DNA of 64,000 bases from contig WALW01000007.1 of NCBI GenBank assembly GCA_015522635.1, positions 1 through 64,000 of the forward strand, given 5' to 3'. The notes under the pieces are model-generated. The model saw only the letters and a program-made list of their open reading frames with translations. It was not told where the DNA came from and did not search any database. Positions 53,455 to 62,681 of this stretch are shown here, in pieces (the stretch's first letter is position 1; every line of letters starts with the position of its first letter). This stretch comes from Candidatus Tiamatella incendiivivens (GTDB taxonomy: Archaea > Thermoproteota > Thermoprotei_A > Sulfolobales > Acidilobaceae). A program made the position numbers and the translations under genes.

Positions 53455-54344
53455 GACTCCCTCATTGACAACGAAGAGTAGCCTACAATAACTGAGGGAT
53501 CGCCTGTAAGCTCCCCGGAATTATAGTACTTTAACAACCGTAACTCCCATCCTTTCCCCCTAGCTATCTCCATTAGAATCATTATTCCAGGCCATCCGCA
53601 GATCGTTGAATTATACTCTCTTACCATGTTAAAGAAGCCTATCGTGTCTTTTTCAGTTATTTTCTTGATAAACGATCTGTCAAGCTCTCCTACTTTATCT
53701 ATAGGGTTAACAGTATATAGAACGTATCCGTACATTGGACCGTGATGAGTGAAGTCGCTTGAAACAATAAACAAAGGCTTCCTATCTAAATCTCCTAGAA
53801 CCTTCATAATGTTTTCAGCATAATACCTCGCCTTATCCGGTGTAAAAGGTTTAGTAACTATAGGAACAAGCCTCCAATCTCCTTTAAGGGCAAACTGTGC
53901 AAATGGGATTTGAACCTCTATCGAATGCTCCTGCTCGTGTGCCCTCCTATTATCGACAATACCACGCATATCTCCCAGAAGGCCTCTTACAACCTCCATA
54001 TCCACTAGAACCCTGCCTAGAGGTGTGATCCATTCGTCAAAGGCTGAAGTAGTAGTTAAATCGCCTCCGAATCCGGTGTGATTAGTACCTATTACAACAA
54101 CAGTGTCGAAATCGACACTTTTCTCGGCCAAGTCGAGGTAAAGCCATGCTGTACATGGACCACTATACGTGTATCCTGCATGGGGAGCAATCCCACCGTG
54201 AACACTTTCCTGCGACTTATCTTCAGGCAATTTTCCAGGTCCAAATTCTTTATCCAAGTAGCATCTCTTAATGCTCTTCAAAAGTAAATCCTTATCTAGA
54301 GGGTAAAACCCCCAGATACCCGCTACTGGTTCTCTAGCCGTCAT
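53451..54344 (-). CDS. MEMO1-family protein
   Basis: A 297-residue member of the MEMO/AmmeMemoRadiSam B family, related to extradiol dioxygenases. The conserved residues are in HGGIAPHAGYTYSGPCTAWL, VVVIGTNHTGFGG, AHEQEHSIEVQIPFAQ, FIVSSDFTHHGPMYGY and ICGWPGIMILMEIA. The human protein binds copper or iron. No radical-SAM partner (AmmeMemoRadiSam A) is found in the window, so the cellular role is open. Confidence 0.92.
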   Translation of the reverse strand: MTAREPVAGIWGFYPLDKDLLLKSIKRCYLDKEFGPGKLPEDKSQESVHGGIAPHAGYTYSGPCTAWLYLDLAEKSVDFDTVVVIGTNHTGFGGDLTTTSAFDEWITPLGRVLVDMEVVRGLLGDMRGIVDNRRAHEQEHSIEVQIPFAQFALKGDWRLVPIVTKPFTPDKARYYAENIMKVLGDLDRKPLFIVSSDFTHHGPMYGYVLYTVNPIDKVGELDRSFIKKITEKDTIGFFNMVREYNSTICGWPGIMILMEIARGKGWELRLLKYYNSGELTGDPSVIVGYSSLSMRES

Positions 54345-54395
54345 TTCTAACCCATTGTTTTTATATTACTCTCTACCCCTTAAAACGGCTTAAGG

Positions 54396-56684
54396 ATGAA
54401 AAGAGAAACCGAGAGAAGACAGCCAGTAATCAAGTATCAAGAGAGTGCTATAGAATTGCCTTGGTGGAGTAAACCCCTAAGAGTATTACAATTCAATCTA
54501 GAGGATCCATACGGCTTCTACGCATACCGCGTTAACGATGATCTACTACTGGATCTAGCCTCGAGGCTACATGCCAACATGTTAGTAGTATTTGCCCGAG
54601 ATCCTTGGGGGAGGGTTTTCTATGACGGAAGTAAACTGTATCCACGCCATCCTAATTCGAATCTAGATGTGTCAAGACTAGTAGAGAAGGGAAAGTCTAG
54701 GGGGATCCGTGTAGTAGTGATGAGTGCTCATACTGCAAACCGACATATTTACAGTCTGCATCCCAGTTGGGCTCAGAGAACTAAGGAAGGAGAGGTAGTG
54801 GTATTAGAGCACTATCCTACAAAGATGAGGATCAGAGATCCTCATTGGCCTTTGATATGTATAAACAGCCCAGCCATGGACGAGTATTTTATTCCTGAAG
54901 TGGAGGAATCCCTGAAAGCGACAGGAGCAGACGGTGTTTTACTAGATAGCTTCAGGTATATGCCTGACCCGGAGAGAGCTTGCTATTGCAAGTACTGTCA
55001 AGCTAGGTTTAAGAAGGAAACAGGTTTTGATTTACCTATGGATGATACTGCTGACGAGGAAGCGTATAGATTGGCCTGGGAATGGAGGGAGAATGTGATT
55101 GTTGATGCTCTCCGGAAGCTATGGAGAGCTTCCAAGCAGGCTGGGAAAGATGTAATGTTCTTCTACAATAGTCATCCTGCTGGTTGGTCTGGACGTGGGA
55201 ACGTCATAGTTGAGAAGTCCAGAAACATACTTGATGCTGTTTTCGCCGAGGCATCAGAGGTGGATACAAATGCTCCTGGAATGCTTACCCTCGCAACTAA
55301 GCTTACAAGAGGGGTTTTGGGGGATAATACTAAACCGGTATTTGTTAGCAGGAACTTGTTCTATCTCCTTAGAACCACTCAGTCCCCCCCACTTATACAT
55401 GTCCGGCAGGGTATAAGGGAAGTAGTTGCTGCTGGTGGACAGCCATGGGTACTGTTATTTAGTAGCCAGCTTTTCGAGGATCCTAGAGCCTTGGAAGCTG
55501 TGGAGCAAGTATATGGAGAGCTAGAGAAGGCAGAAGAGTATCTCGATACTTCTAGGCCTGTAAGCCATATTGCTATAGCATTTTCGACTGAGACCCTCGA
55601 AAAGGCGTACAGAAAGTCCCCAGAATTTTATGTTGGCGAAGTATCAGGATTCACCTATATGCTATCAAACCTTCATATACCCTGGGACATAGTATCCCTT
55701 AAAGACATCAGTAGACACGACGTATGGTCGAAATATAAGGTAATAATTCTGCCTAACACAACAGTTGTCTCGGACGACTGTATTAGAGGACTAGTTAACT
55801 TCTCCCATAACGGGGGGTATATCATAGCAAGCCATGAACTAGGGACAATGAAACCTGATTATACTTATACACACACTCTTGCCTTGAAAGACTTGATGGG
55901 AATAGAGTTTGAAGGCATGTTTAGATTCGGATATGCATATATCCACCTAGATAAGTCAAATGGAATATGGAAAGGACTTCCTCAGGCTATACCTTTCGGA
56001 GATCAGAGCATAAGATTCGAGTATGAAAGAGTAGAGGTTAGGCTTGGAGAATTCGTACGGGCCCGCCCCATAGACACAGAGGTTTTAGCACGAACAAGAC
56101 TGGGAAGAAGCCATTATGGATACGAGTATACTCTGGGGAGAAGTACCCCAGCACCGGATTCAATACTTGATATAGCATCTATAATACATAGAAAAATAGG
56201 TGGAGCTGGAGGCGGTATAATATATTATGGAATGAGACTAGGATTACACTATAGTAGACTAGGCCACCCAGACTACAGGGAATTACTCAGAAGGCCACTA
56301 GAAAAATATGTAGGTGAACCCCCTATCAAGGTGGAAGCACCTGAAACTATTCAAGCAGAGTACTATCATGTTGGAGAAGGAGTAACAGTCCACCTAGTAA
56401 ACCATACTTATAACCAGCGCATACTACATGCACCAACAGGTCCATCCAAACAGTCAACACCCGGGTTCTCTCTAACATATACCGTTCACCCTGCTAGAAC
56501 TATAATACCGATAAGAGAAGTTATGATAAGAATATCTGAAGAACTACTTGGAACCAAAGATGTTAAGGCCATTGATGTTATAAGCGAAGAAGAGTTCGAG
56601 GTAACGTATGAAAAAGGCTGTATTATAGTGAAGATACCATATGTAAATGAATATAGATTAGTGTATGTCCATCCCAAAGAGTAA
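54396..56684 (+). CDS. GHL6/beta-galactosidase-trimerisation type glycoside hydrolase
   Basis: A 762-residue protein. Residues about 30-300 form a (beta/alpha)8 barrel of the hypothetical glycosyl hydrolase 6 type: NLEDPYGFYAYRVNDDLLLD, GIRVVVMSAHTANRHIYS, GVLLDSFRYMPDPERACYC with acidic candidates, and VMFFYNSHPAGWSGRG. A short CYCKYCQARF motif may bind metal. A later part resembles a beta-galactosidase trimerisation domain (IAIAFSTETLEKAY, VIILPNTTVVSDDCIRGLVN). No signal peptide, so it acts inside the cell. Substrate unknown; the two sugar-size MFS transporters next to it could deliver it. Confidence 0.75.
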   Translation: MKRETERRQPVIKYQESAIELPWWSKPLRVLQFNLEDPYGFYAYRVNDDLLLDLASRLHANMLVVFARDPWGRVFYDGSKLYPRHPNSNLDVSRLVEKGKSRGIRVVVMSAHTANRHIYSLHPSWAQRTKEGEVVVLEHYPTKMRIRDPHWPLICINSPAMDEYFIPEVEESLKATGADGVLLDSFRYMPDPERACYCKYCQARFKKETGFDLPMDDTADEEAYRLAWEWRENVIVDALRKLWRASKQAGKDVMFFYNSHPAGWSGRGNVIVEKSRNILDAVFAEASEVDTNAPGMLTLATKLTRGVLGDNTKPVFVSRNLFYLLRTTQSPPLIHVRQGIREVVAAGGQPWVLLFSSQLFEDPRALEAVEQVYGELEKAEEYLDTSRPVSHIAIAFSTETLEKAYRKSPEFYVGEVSGFTYMLSNLHIPWDIVSLKDISRHDVWSKYKVIILPNTTVVSDDCIRGLVNFSHNGGYIIASHELGTMKPDYTYTHTLALKDLMGIEFEGMFRFGYAYIHLDKSNGIWKGLPQAIPFGDQSIRFEYERVEVRLGEFVRARPIDTEVLARTRLGRSHYGYEYTLGRSTPAPDSILDIASIIHRKIGGAGGGIIYYGMRLGLHYSRLGHPDYRELLRRPLEKYVGEPPIKVEAPETIQAEYYHVGEGVTVHLVNHTYNQRILHAPTGPSKQSTPGFSLTYTVHPARTIIPIREVMIRISEELLGTKDVKAIDVISEEEFEVTYEKGCIIVKIPYVNEYRLVYVHPKE

Positions 56685-56692
56685 ATTCCAAT

Positions 56693-57853
56693 TCATTTCC
56701 TCCGTAGGAAATACAGTGTAAATGCGCCGAGTGCAACCACGTTAAGTACAGGATATATTAATATAGCCAACCTATACCCAGAGAATGAACTTAACACTCC
56801 TCCTAATAGAGGCCCTATCAGCCCCCCGATATCCCAAGATATTGTCGAGAAGCTGAAAGCGGAACCATATTCCCTGTTATCAGTAACTTGGGAGACGCCT
56901 ACAAGCATTGATGGAACTAGCGTTCCTAAACCAAGTCCAATGAATACTGGTGAGATAATATATGATATAAATCCTCTTGATAACACTGTCATAGAACCTA
57001 CTAGAATCAAAGTAAATGCCAACTCTATTGCTCTAGATGCACCTATTCTCTCTGATAGAATTCCACTCCCTGCTCTGGTGGGTATACTTGATAAACCAGC
57101 TATAGTGAAGAACGTCCCAGCTAGTTGAACTCCCCTTCCATACGCTTCTTGGTAATATAAGCTAAGAAACGTCTGCAGGGAACTATATCCAGTTGCCATC
57201 ACTGTCACAGCTACTGTAGTCCAAAGTATGAAAGGCTTCCTGCCCATAGAGAACCATCTCTCCAGTATTTCTGCTAGTTTCAAGGCAGGCTTACGCCTAT
57301 ATTCAATTCCTTCCTCTAGCTTTAATGCAAGATATATGAAAGGTAACGGAGTTAACCCTAGTGCGATAAAAGGTGCATGAAACCCGTAGTCGACCGTGAG
57401 ATACGCGGAGGCTAAAGGTCCAATAGTAAAACCTAGTCCATTAAGAAGGCTTCTAATCCCCATATGCATTCCGAGCTTACCAGTTTTCTTCGCCAAGTAT
57501 GATGTGAGAGCAATGCTTCCAGGAACGTAGAAGGCTACACCTATACCTTGGAATACTCTGCCTAATGGTACAATATACCTGGGAGAGACGTATAGAAGAC
57601 CTGACAAGGCTGTAGCGGACAGTCCCACTACGACAAGGTACTTTCTGCTCCAGCAGTCAGCTACGACGCCTGTGAAGGGCCGGAGAAGCATCGAAGTCAG
57701 GGGCGTTAGCATTGCTATGACCCCTATCTCGGTGTCACTGAATCCTAGGGAGGCCAGATAAGGGCCCAGGACGGGTATGACTACGCTCATGGCGAAGAAT
57801 ATTGTGAATGTTGAGCTATGGATAATCGTTAACTGCTCATTGTTTCTATCCAT
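56693..57853 (-). CDS. MFS transporter, paralogue 1
   Basis: A 386-residue major facilitator with 12 helices. The loop 2-3 signature is FSDTEIGVIAMLTPLTSMLL followed by RPFTGVVADCWSRKYLVVVG. ATG 57853 (MDRNNEQL) is chosen because GGGAGG precedes it and the second paralogue begins at the same place; the longer frame adds 20 unrelated residues. It is highly similar along its length to the neighbouring gene. Substrate unknown, perhaps a sugar product of the adjacent glycosidase (inference). Confidence 0.88.
   Translation of the reverse strand: MDRNNEQLTIIHSSTFTIFFAMSVVIPVLGPYLASLGFSDTEIGVIAMLTPLTSMLLRPFTGVVADCWSRKYLVVVGLSATALSGLLYVSPRYIVPLGRVFQGIGVAFYVPGSIALTSYLAKKTGKLGMHMGIRSLLNGLGFTIGPLASAYLTVDYGFHAPFIALGLTPLPFIYLALKLEEGIEYRRKPALKLAEILERWFSMGRKPFILWTTVAVTVMATGYSSLQTFLSLYYQEAYGRGVQLAGTFFTIAGLSSIPTRAGSGILSERIGASRAIELAFTLILVGSMTVLSRGFISYIISPVFIGLGLGTLVPSMLVGVSQVTDNREYGSAFSFSTISWDIGGLIGPLLGGVLSSFSGYRLAILIYPVLNVVALGAFTLYFLRRK
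57710..57768. repeat. 59-base exact repeat, copy 1 (in MFS paralogue 1)
   Basis: These 59 bases encode the region around DTEIGVIAM and are identical to 58985-59043, whereas the flanking coding sequence of the two paralogues diverges at many synonymous sites. This points to recent gene conversion or selection on the DNA itself. Confidence 0.85.
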
Positions 57854-57961
57854 TATCGGCCTCCCAGAGTCAAGGCTTGGTGTAGTATAGGTATATATCT
57901 CATTATATTGCATAGAGAGTTATTGGCAAAAGAAAGGCTTCAACAGCTAGGAATTAGCATC

Positions 57962-59128
57962 TCAATTATTTCTCTCAAATAAATAGTATATCGTAAATGA
58001 TCCAACAGCTAAAGCGTTTAACAGGGGGTATAATAGTACAGCCAGCCAGTAACCTGACAAGGAACTCAATATCCCTCCCAGTAATGGTCCTATCAACCCC
58101 CCTGTATCCCAATAGGTTGTTGAGAAACTGAAAGCAGCCCCATACTCCTCGTTATCTGTTACTTGAGATACTCCCACGAGCATAGAAGGTATAAGCAATC
58201 CTAACCCTAGGCCTATGAAAATGGGTGAGAAAATAAATGAAAGAATTCCTTTCAACAATATAGTTGTTGAACCAAGCAGTATTAGGATCAAAGCCGTCTC
58301 CACTACCTTATATGCACCCTTCTTCTCGGATAATATACCGCCTATAGCTCTGGTAGGTATACTTGATAAACCCAAAATCGTGAAAAATATCCCAGCGAGA
58401 ACTACGCCTCTCCCATAGGTTGCCTGGTAATATAAGCTGAGGAATGTTTGTATAGAAGTATAACCCACAGTCATAAGAGTCATCGACAGCGTTGTCCATA
58501 GAATGAAGGGTTTTCTTCCTACGACGAGCCATCTCTTCAATATTTTAATGTAATTTATTTCTGGACGTTGCCTATGAGTTATCCCGTCATCGAGCCTCGT
58601 GGAAAGATAGACGAATGGTAGTGGTGCGATTGCTAGTGCAATAAAAGCTGCATGATAACCATAATTAACAGTCAGATAAGCTGATGTGAGTGGTCCGACT
58701 GTGAAGCCGAGACCATTAAGCAGGCTTCTTGCACCCATATGCAATCCAAGCTTCCTCACTCTCTTAGCTAGATATGATGTAAGAGCTGTACTCCCAGGAA
58801 CAAATAACGCCATACCTATACCTTGGAATACTCTCCCGAAAGGTACAACTAGCCTAGGACCCACATAGAAGAACCCTGCCAATACTGTTGCAATTAGTCC
58901 AGTCATCAAAAGATACTTCCTACTCCAAGTATCTGCAATAAATCCCGCTAAGGGCCTCAGAATAATTGATGTTAGAGGCATAAACATTGCTATGACCCCT
59001 ATCTCGGTGTCACTGAATCCTAGGGAGGCCAGATAAGGGCCCAATATAGGAACCACTATATTCATTGCGAAGAAAATGGTAAATGTCGCACTATGAATAA
59101 TTCCTAGTTGCTCATTGGTTTTATTCAA
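57962..59128 (-). CDS. MFS transporter, paralogue 2
   Basis: A 388-residue major facilitator paralogous to the previous gene: MNKTNEQLGIIHSATFTIFF aligns with MDRNNEQLTIIHSSTFTIFF, and the loop signature is RPLAGFIADTWSRKYLLMTG. Both genes contain the same 59 bases (57710-57768 and 58985-59043). It starts at TTG 59128. The two genes are in tandem with a 108-base gap and probably arose by duplication. Confidence 0.88.
   Translation of the reverse strand: MNKTNEQLGIIHSATFTIFFAMNIVVPILGPYLASLGFSDTEIGVIAMFMPLTSIILRPLAGFIADTWSRKYLLMTGLIATVLAGFFYVGPRLVVPFGRVFQGIGMALFVPGSTALTSYLAKRVRKLGLHMGARSLLNGLGFTVGPLTSAYLTVNYGYHAAFIALAIAPLPFVYLSTRLDDGITHRQRPEINYIKILKRWLVVGRKPFILWTTLSMTLMTVGYTSIQTFLSLYYQATYGRGVVLAGIFFTILGLSSIPTRAIGGILSEKKGAYKVVETALILILLGSTTILLKGILSFIFSPIFIGLGLGLLIPSMLVGVSQVTDNEEYGAAFSFSTTYWDTGGLIGPLLGGILSSLSGYWLAVLLYPLLNALAVGSFTIYYLFERNN
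58985..59043. repeat. 59-base exact repeat, copy 2 (in MFS paralogue 2)
   Basis: Identical to 57710-57768, direct orientation, 1.28 kb apart; see the paralogous gene entries. Confidence 0.85.
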
Positions 59129-59405
59129 GCAAGTACACCTAGTGACAGTGCATGCAGTCTAATTCAGCATTCTTAATCTTATGTATTAAGCTATATTAAG
59201 GTTCCCGAGATAATGGGGTCTTATATAAGCTTCATAATAAGGATAACTGAATGAATTATAGAATCAACCTATACATAGGAATTTACGTTGAAAAGGTATG
59301 ATCGACTATTTCAATCTTACATTGAAAAATAGAGATCTATCTATACTTTACTTCATTGCTCTCCTTACTAGAAGGTTACTAAGTATAAGAACCTGCGGGG
59401 CCTAG

Positions 59406-59479
59406 TGGGCCCGGGGGGATTCGAACCCCCGACCCCCCGGTTATCAGCCGGGTGCTCCACCTGGCTGAGCTACGGGCCC
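59406..59479 (-). tRNA. tRNA-Ile (anticodon GAT)
   Basis: On the minus strand the acceptor GGGCCCG pairs with CGGGCCC, A73, and CTA rather than CCA follows, so CCA must be added. The D-arm is GCTCAGCCAGGTGGAGC, the anticodon stem CCCGG/CCGGG encloses CTGATAA (anticodon GAT), and the T-arm contains GGGGG-TTCGAAT-CCCCC. No intron. It differs from the three other tRNAs here in lacking an encoded CCA. Confidence 0.95.
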
Positions 59480-59522
59480 TAATCCAAAGAGTCATTGGTT
59501 TACAGGCTGCGATAAATAAGGG

Positions 59523-60446
59523 TTACCTATTCCTCCTATCCGTCTTCAGTTTCTCTTCCTCTTGTATCTGCCTGTTAACGAGGATGACTGTTGACTTGTC
59601 TTCAAGGGGGAGCTTGGATTTTAATGCAGAGTTTACCTCAATGGCACCCCTCTTCTCTAGTTTACTAAGCGTCTTTACAGTAGAATACGCCGCGAGTGGT
59701 TTGCTCAGATCGGATTCGCTATAGGTTTTAACTAGTTCTTTGATGAGGTTGTATATTATTTCAAGGTCTTTCAGGTTATCGATCATCAGTGTTTCTCCGG
59801 ATGCCATGATGAGCTTTGACAGCCTCTCATAGGTATCCTTGTCCATTATTACGAGAAGGCCGTCTCTCGAGTCTTTTGTTTCTTTTATTATCCTTATTCC
59901 CCGATTCATTTTACCATCTGGTCTCAGGTGTGTTCTTTCGAAGTTCTCTTCTTCCTGCTCGAGGACTGATTCCGAGACGTATTCGTCGAATAGGTCATCG
60001 TTCTCTGTGTAGATTACTGAGCCTCTCGGTGAGACTACGAGTAACGCTACATAGGGAGGTTGGCCTGATATATTGTTTGCAAGTGACTTTATGCTTTGGA
60101 TTACAGCGAAGCTTTCACCGGTGTTACTCATGTCCCATGATACTAGTTCCTCGTCATCATCAATGGTATAGTATTCTGTTTCAAATACTCCGGTTGTTTC
60201 ACCTGTTTTCTTTATCTTGGTAGCTAAAGTTAAGATTAGGTATACTACTGCGGAGACTCCGTATACGAGGACTTGCGTGTAATAGAGAATTACGGCTAAT
60301 CCTATGGAGGATAGTAAGGCTATTACGGGGTTTTGGGGAGGTACTATTATTCCTTGGATAAGTATAATGAAGAAGGCTATTGCAACAGTTATCGAGAATG
60401 CTAGTTGGAAATGCCTGAATCCCAGCTTAGGGGTTAATCTTATCAC
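59523..60446 (-). CDS. Hypothetical membrane protein with a large cytoplasmic domain
   Basis: A 307-residue protein. Two or three helices occupy residues 15-75 (LAFSITVAIAFFIILIQGII, VIALLSSIGLAVILYYTQVL, AVVYLILTLATKI). The rest is soluble and charged, with a possible alpha/beta sensor-like part (YVALLVVSPRGSVIYTEND, GLLVIMDKDTYERLSKLI) and a basic C-terminus (EEEKLKTDRRNR). No family recognised. GTG 60446 has GGAGG immediately before it, closer than usual. It ends the operon with the phosphatase and metallo-hydrolase, so a signalling role is possible (inference). Confidence 0.6.
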   Translation of the reverse strand: MIRLTPKLGFRHFQLAFSITVAIAFFIILIQGIIVPPQNPVIALLSSIGLAVILYYTQVLVYGVSAVVYLILTLATKIKKTGETTGVFETEYYTIDDDEELVSWDMSNTGESFAVIQSIKSLANNISGQPPYVALLVVSPRGSVIYTENDDLFDEYVSESVLEQEEENFERTHLRPDGKMNRGIRIIKETKDSRDGLLVIMDKDTYERLSKLIMASGETLMIDNLKDLEIIYNLIKELVKTYSESDLSKPLAAYSTVKTLSKLEKRGAIEVNSALKSKLPLEDKSTVILVNRQIQEEEKLKTDRRNR

Positions 60447-60499
60447 ACCTCCCCTGCATGTTAATGGGATGCTCCAAGCCTTTTATATAAACAATACTT

Positions 60500-61201
60500 T
60501 TACTCGAATGGTATTTCTAAAGTGCTCCCGGTTCTCGCTGGAATGTATTTCTCTGAGTAGACCTTTCTAACGTAGTTTTTGGCTTGCTCTCCACTACAAT
60601 GTATTGGTGAAACGAACCTGGTGAGGCGAGTGAGGTTATCTAGAGTACCTCTACTAGGCATATGAAATCCTCCGATAACCAGGTATAGTTTTTCACCTAT
60701 AATTCTCGTAGCTGCCTCCGCTAGCTTATCTACTCCCGGGTGACTGCATCCTACTAGGAGTACAGGATGTTTTTCTTGAGGGTATATTAGGAGCGCTTGT
60801 TCTAATAGGCCATATGCGGGTAAAGGCGGTGTCAAGTAAAGGCTTTCGCTTATTCTAAGCCCATCTCTGTTTACTTTGATTAGTTCGAACCCATAGTCTC
60901 TTACTTGGCTTAGCGAGTCAGCCGTAACATATAGTTCAATCCTATTATTTACCATAGCTATGTAACTTAAACCGCCGCTGTGATCCATATGCCTATGACT
61001 AAGTACTCCTATCCTAATATTACCTGGATCAATACCGAGCTTCTCCATGTTGAACTTCAATACGCTGGGTTCGGTGTCGAAGTCGAAGATAACTTCCATA
61101 CCTATTGGAAGCTTAGCATGTATACTTAGCCCCCATTCATTCATCAATCCTTGTCCCGGTTCATTATCATTAATGATCGTCAGGACTAGACTAGACTTCA
61201 A
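60500..61201 (-). CDS. Metallo-beta-lactamase fold hydrolase
   Basis: A 233-residue MBL-fold protein. The metal motif is VLSHRHMDHSGGLSYIAM (HxHxDH), and the third His is in LLVGCSHPGVDKL; the entry strand has IFDFDTEPSVLKFNMEKLG. The pattern is that of the COG1237 group, which includes 7,8-dihydropterin-6-yl-methyl-aminobenzene-5'-phosphate synthase (methanopterin-related) and nucleases; the reaction here is not proven. TTG 61201 fits GAGGTG six bases before it better than GTG 61210. It follows the phosphatase stop directly. Confidence 0.85.
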   Translation of the reverse strand: MKSSLVLTIINDNEPGQGLMNEWGLSIHAKLPIGMEVIFDFDTEPSVLKFNMEKLGIDPGNIRIGVLSHRHMDHSGGLSYIAMVNNRIELYVTADSLSQVRDYGFELIKVNRDGLRISESLYLTPPLPAYGLLEQALLIYPQEKHPVLLVGCSHPGVDKLAEAATRIIGEKLYLVIGGFHMPSRGTLDNLTRLTRFVSPIHCSGEQAKNYVRKVYSEKYIPARTGSTLEIPFE

Positions 61202-61211
61202 TTTAAACACC

Positions 61212-62168
61212 TCATTTTACTCTAACGAGTTCTATGGAATCATTCCAGAGCAAGGCTACACCAGCACCTCTTAAATGGTATTCGCTTGTGAAAACCGTGA
61301 AAACCGGGTGATCTAGTTCACTAATCATTATCTCTTTACCCTTCACATATTCTTCCAGCATTTCACCTTCATAGTACTTTCCATTAGCAAGCCAAAGGGC
61401 ATAAGCGTCTTTTACCTCATGAGACCGTATAATGCCCTTGAGACTGTTCCTGTCGAGAAATGATTTCCACGCAAGCCTTCCATATACATATATTCCCTCT
61501 CCCCTGATATTAGGGGCAAACCAATTTACACCTCCATCTGGATCATTCCACAGGGCCTGTATTAGAATGCTAGGTATTCCCTCAGTAGTCTCAATAGCAT
61601 TCTTCGCATTCTCTGCAGATGTGAATAATTCTTCAAGGCCGGCCGGTTCACCGTTTGTAGCACTGCAAATTTTACATGGGACTCCTCCGTGAATTAAATA
61701 CCAGTCACCAGCTATCATTAACCAAGTTAGCTTCTGGTATAGGTTTAGGATAGCTAGGAACAGTTTAAACCCCAGATCCCCCCCGAACTTTGTATGAAGC
61801 TCGTCGAGGAACCCGTAGTATGCATTCATACGTCTAGACTCGTGGTTTCCTCTGAGGAGAAGGATTCTTTCAGGGTCATTAAGCTTCATCTCAATTAGAT
61901 TGCATATAACTTCAAATCCACTATTCCCCCTGTCTGCATAGTCCCCTAGGAAAACTATTTTGCTAACATTCCTTTCTTCAGCAAATTCTATTGCTTTGGA
62001 GAGATTATCAAGTGACCCATGGATATCACCGACTATAAGGAAGCCTTTCGACAAGTCTGCCCTATCAGCCTTCAACCAAGGTGTGAACGGTATTTTCCCC
62101 ATGTATTCATTTATGAGATTGCTACAATATGTCGAGTCGATTTTACGGGTAAGTTTAATCCTCATCAC
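61212..62168 (-). CDS. PPP-family serine/threonine protein phosphatase
   Basis: A 318-residue PP1/PP2A-type phosphatase. The metal motifs are LIVGDIHGSLDNLSKAIEFA (GDxHG), VFLGDYADRGNSGFEVICNL (GDxxDRG) and LLLRGNHESRRMNAYYGF (GNHE), with later His ligands in YLIHGGVPCKICSATNG and IIRSHEVKDAYALW. A Cys pair (PCKICS) is unusual. Starts at GTG 62168 or ATG 62165. It is the first of three genes in an operon. It probably reverses protein phosphorylation in this archaeon. Confidence 0.9.
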   Translation of the reverse strand: MMRIKLTRKIDSTYCSNLINEYMGKIPFTPWLKADRADLSKGFLIVGDIHGSLDNLSKAIEFAEERNVSKIVFLGDYADRGNSGFEVICNLIEMKLNDPERILLLRGNHESRRMNAYYGFLDELHTKFGGDLGFKLFLAILNLYQKLTWLMIAGDWYLIHGGVPCKICSATNGEPAGLEELFTSAENAKNAIETTEGIPSILIQALWNDPDGGVNWFAPNIRGEGIYVYGRLAWKSFLDRNSLKGIIRSHEVKDAYALWLANGKYYEGEMLEEYVKGKEIMISELDHPVFTVFTSEYHLRGAGVALLWNDSIELVRVK

Positions 62169-62681
62169 CTCAATAAAGCTAATCTCCCATATTTGTAATA
62201 ATTACTGTTTTATAGTTATATTAAAAGAGATGTTCTTTCAAGCAAGGTTAAGTCTATTAACTATGTAGCTGGATGCATCTAATTAAATACGGTCCATCCC
62301 TTGAGTAATTACTATTAAATGATTATGTTTTCTACTGTAAGCTCAATTATCAAATTACCTGTCTTCAGATGTTAGAGATTAATTTTTACCATTAGTTAAG
62401 CATGGTACTTGAAGAAATTTCTTCACTGAAGCTAATATAACCATAGCATACTTGCTGGAAAGGTAATCTTAGTCAAATATCTCATATTCAGAATTACTTT
62501 TAGCGAATAGAATACTGATCAAGTATAGTCGAGGAATTCACCATAATGTATTTCCCAGTACAATAAAGGCACTTACATACTAAGTAAACAGGAAGGAAGC
62601 TTCTTCCTTATATATAACCACGAGTTTAAAGTTAACTATATATTCTTCATTCTGGACAAATATAAGCGTCAGTCATTTCCT
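62169..62681. other. AT-rich divergent intergenic region
   Basis: This 513-base gap separates the phosphatase operon (minus) and the Ntn-hydrolase gene (plus). I see no gene. It holds the perfect palindrome GAAGAAATTTCTTC at 62411-62424, a near-palindrome around GAAGCTTC at 62595-62602, and a TATA-like TTATATATAACC at 62608-62619, a likely promoter of the Ntn-hydrolase gene. Confidence 0.45.

Noticed and set aside
62411-62424. Palindrome GAAGAAATTTCTTC as an operator
   Set aside because: Far from both starts (more than 240 bases) and of a composition common in AT-rich DNA; mentioned only in the intergenic entry.
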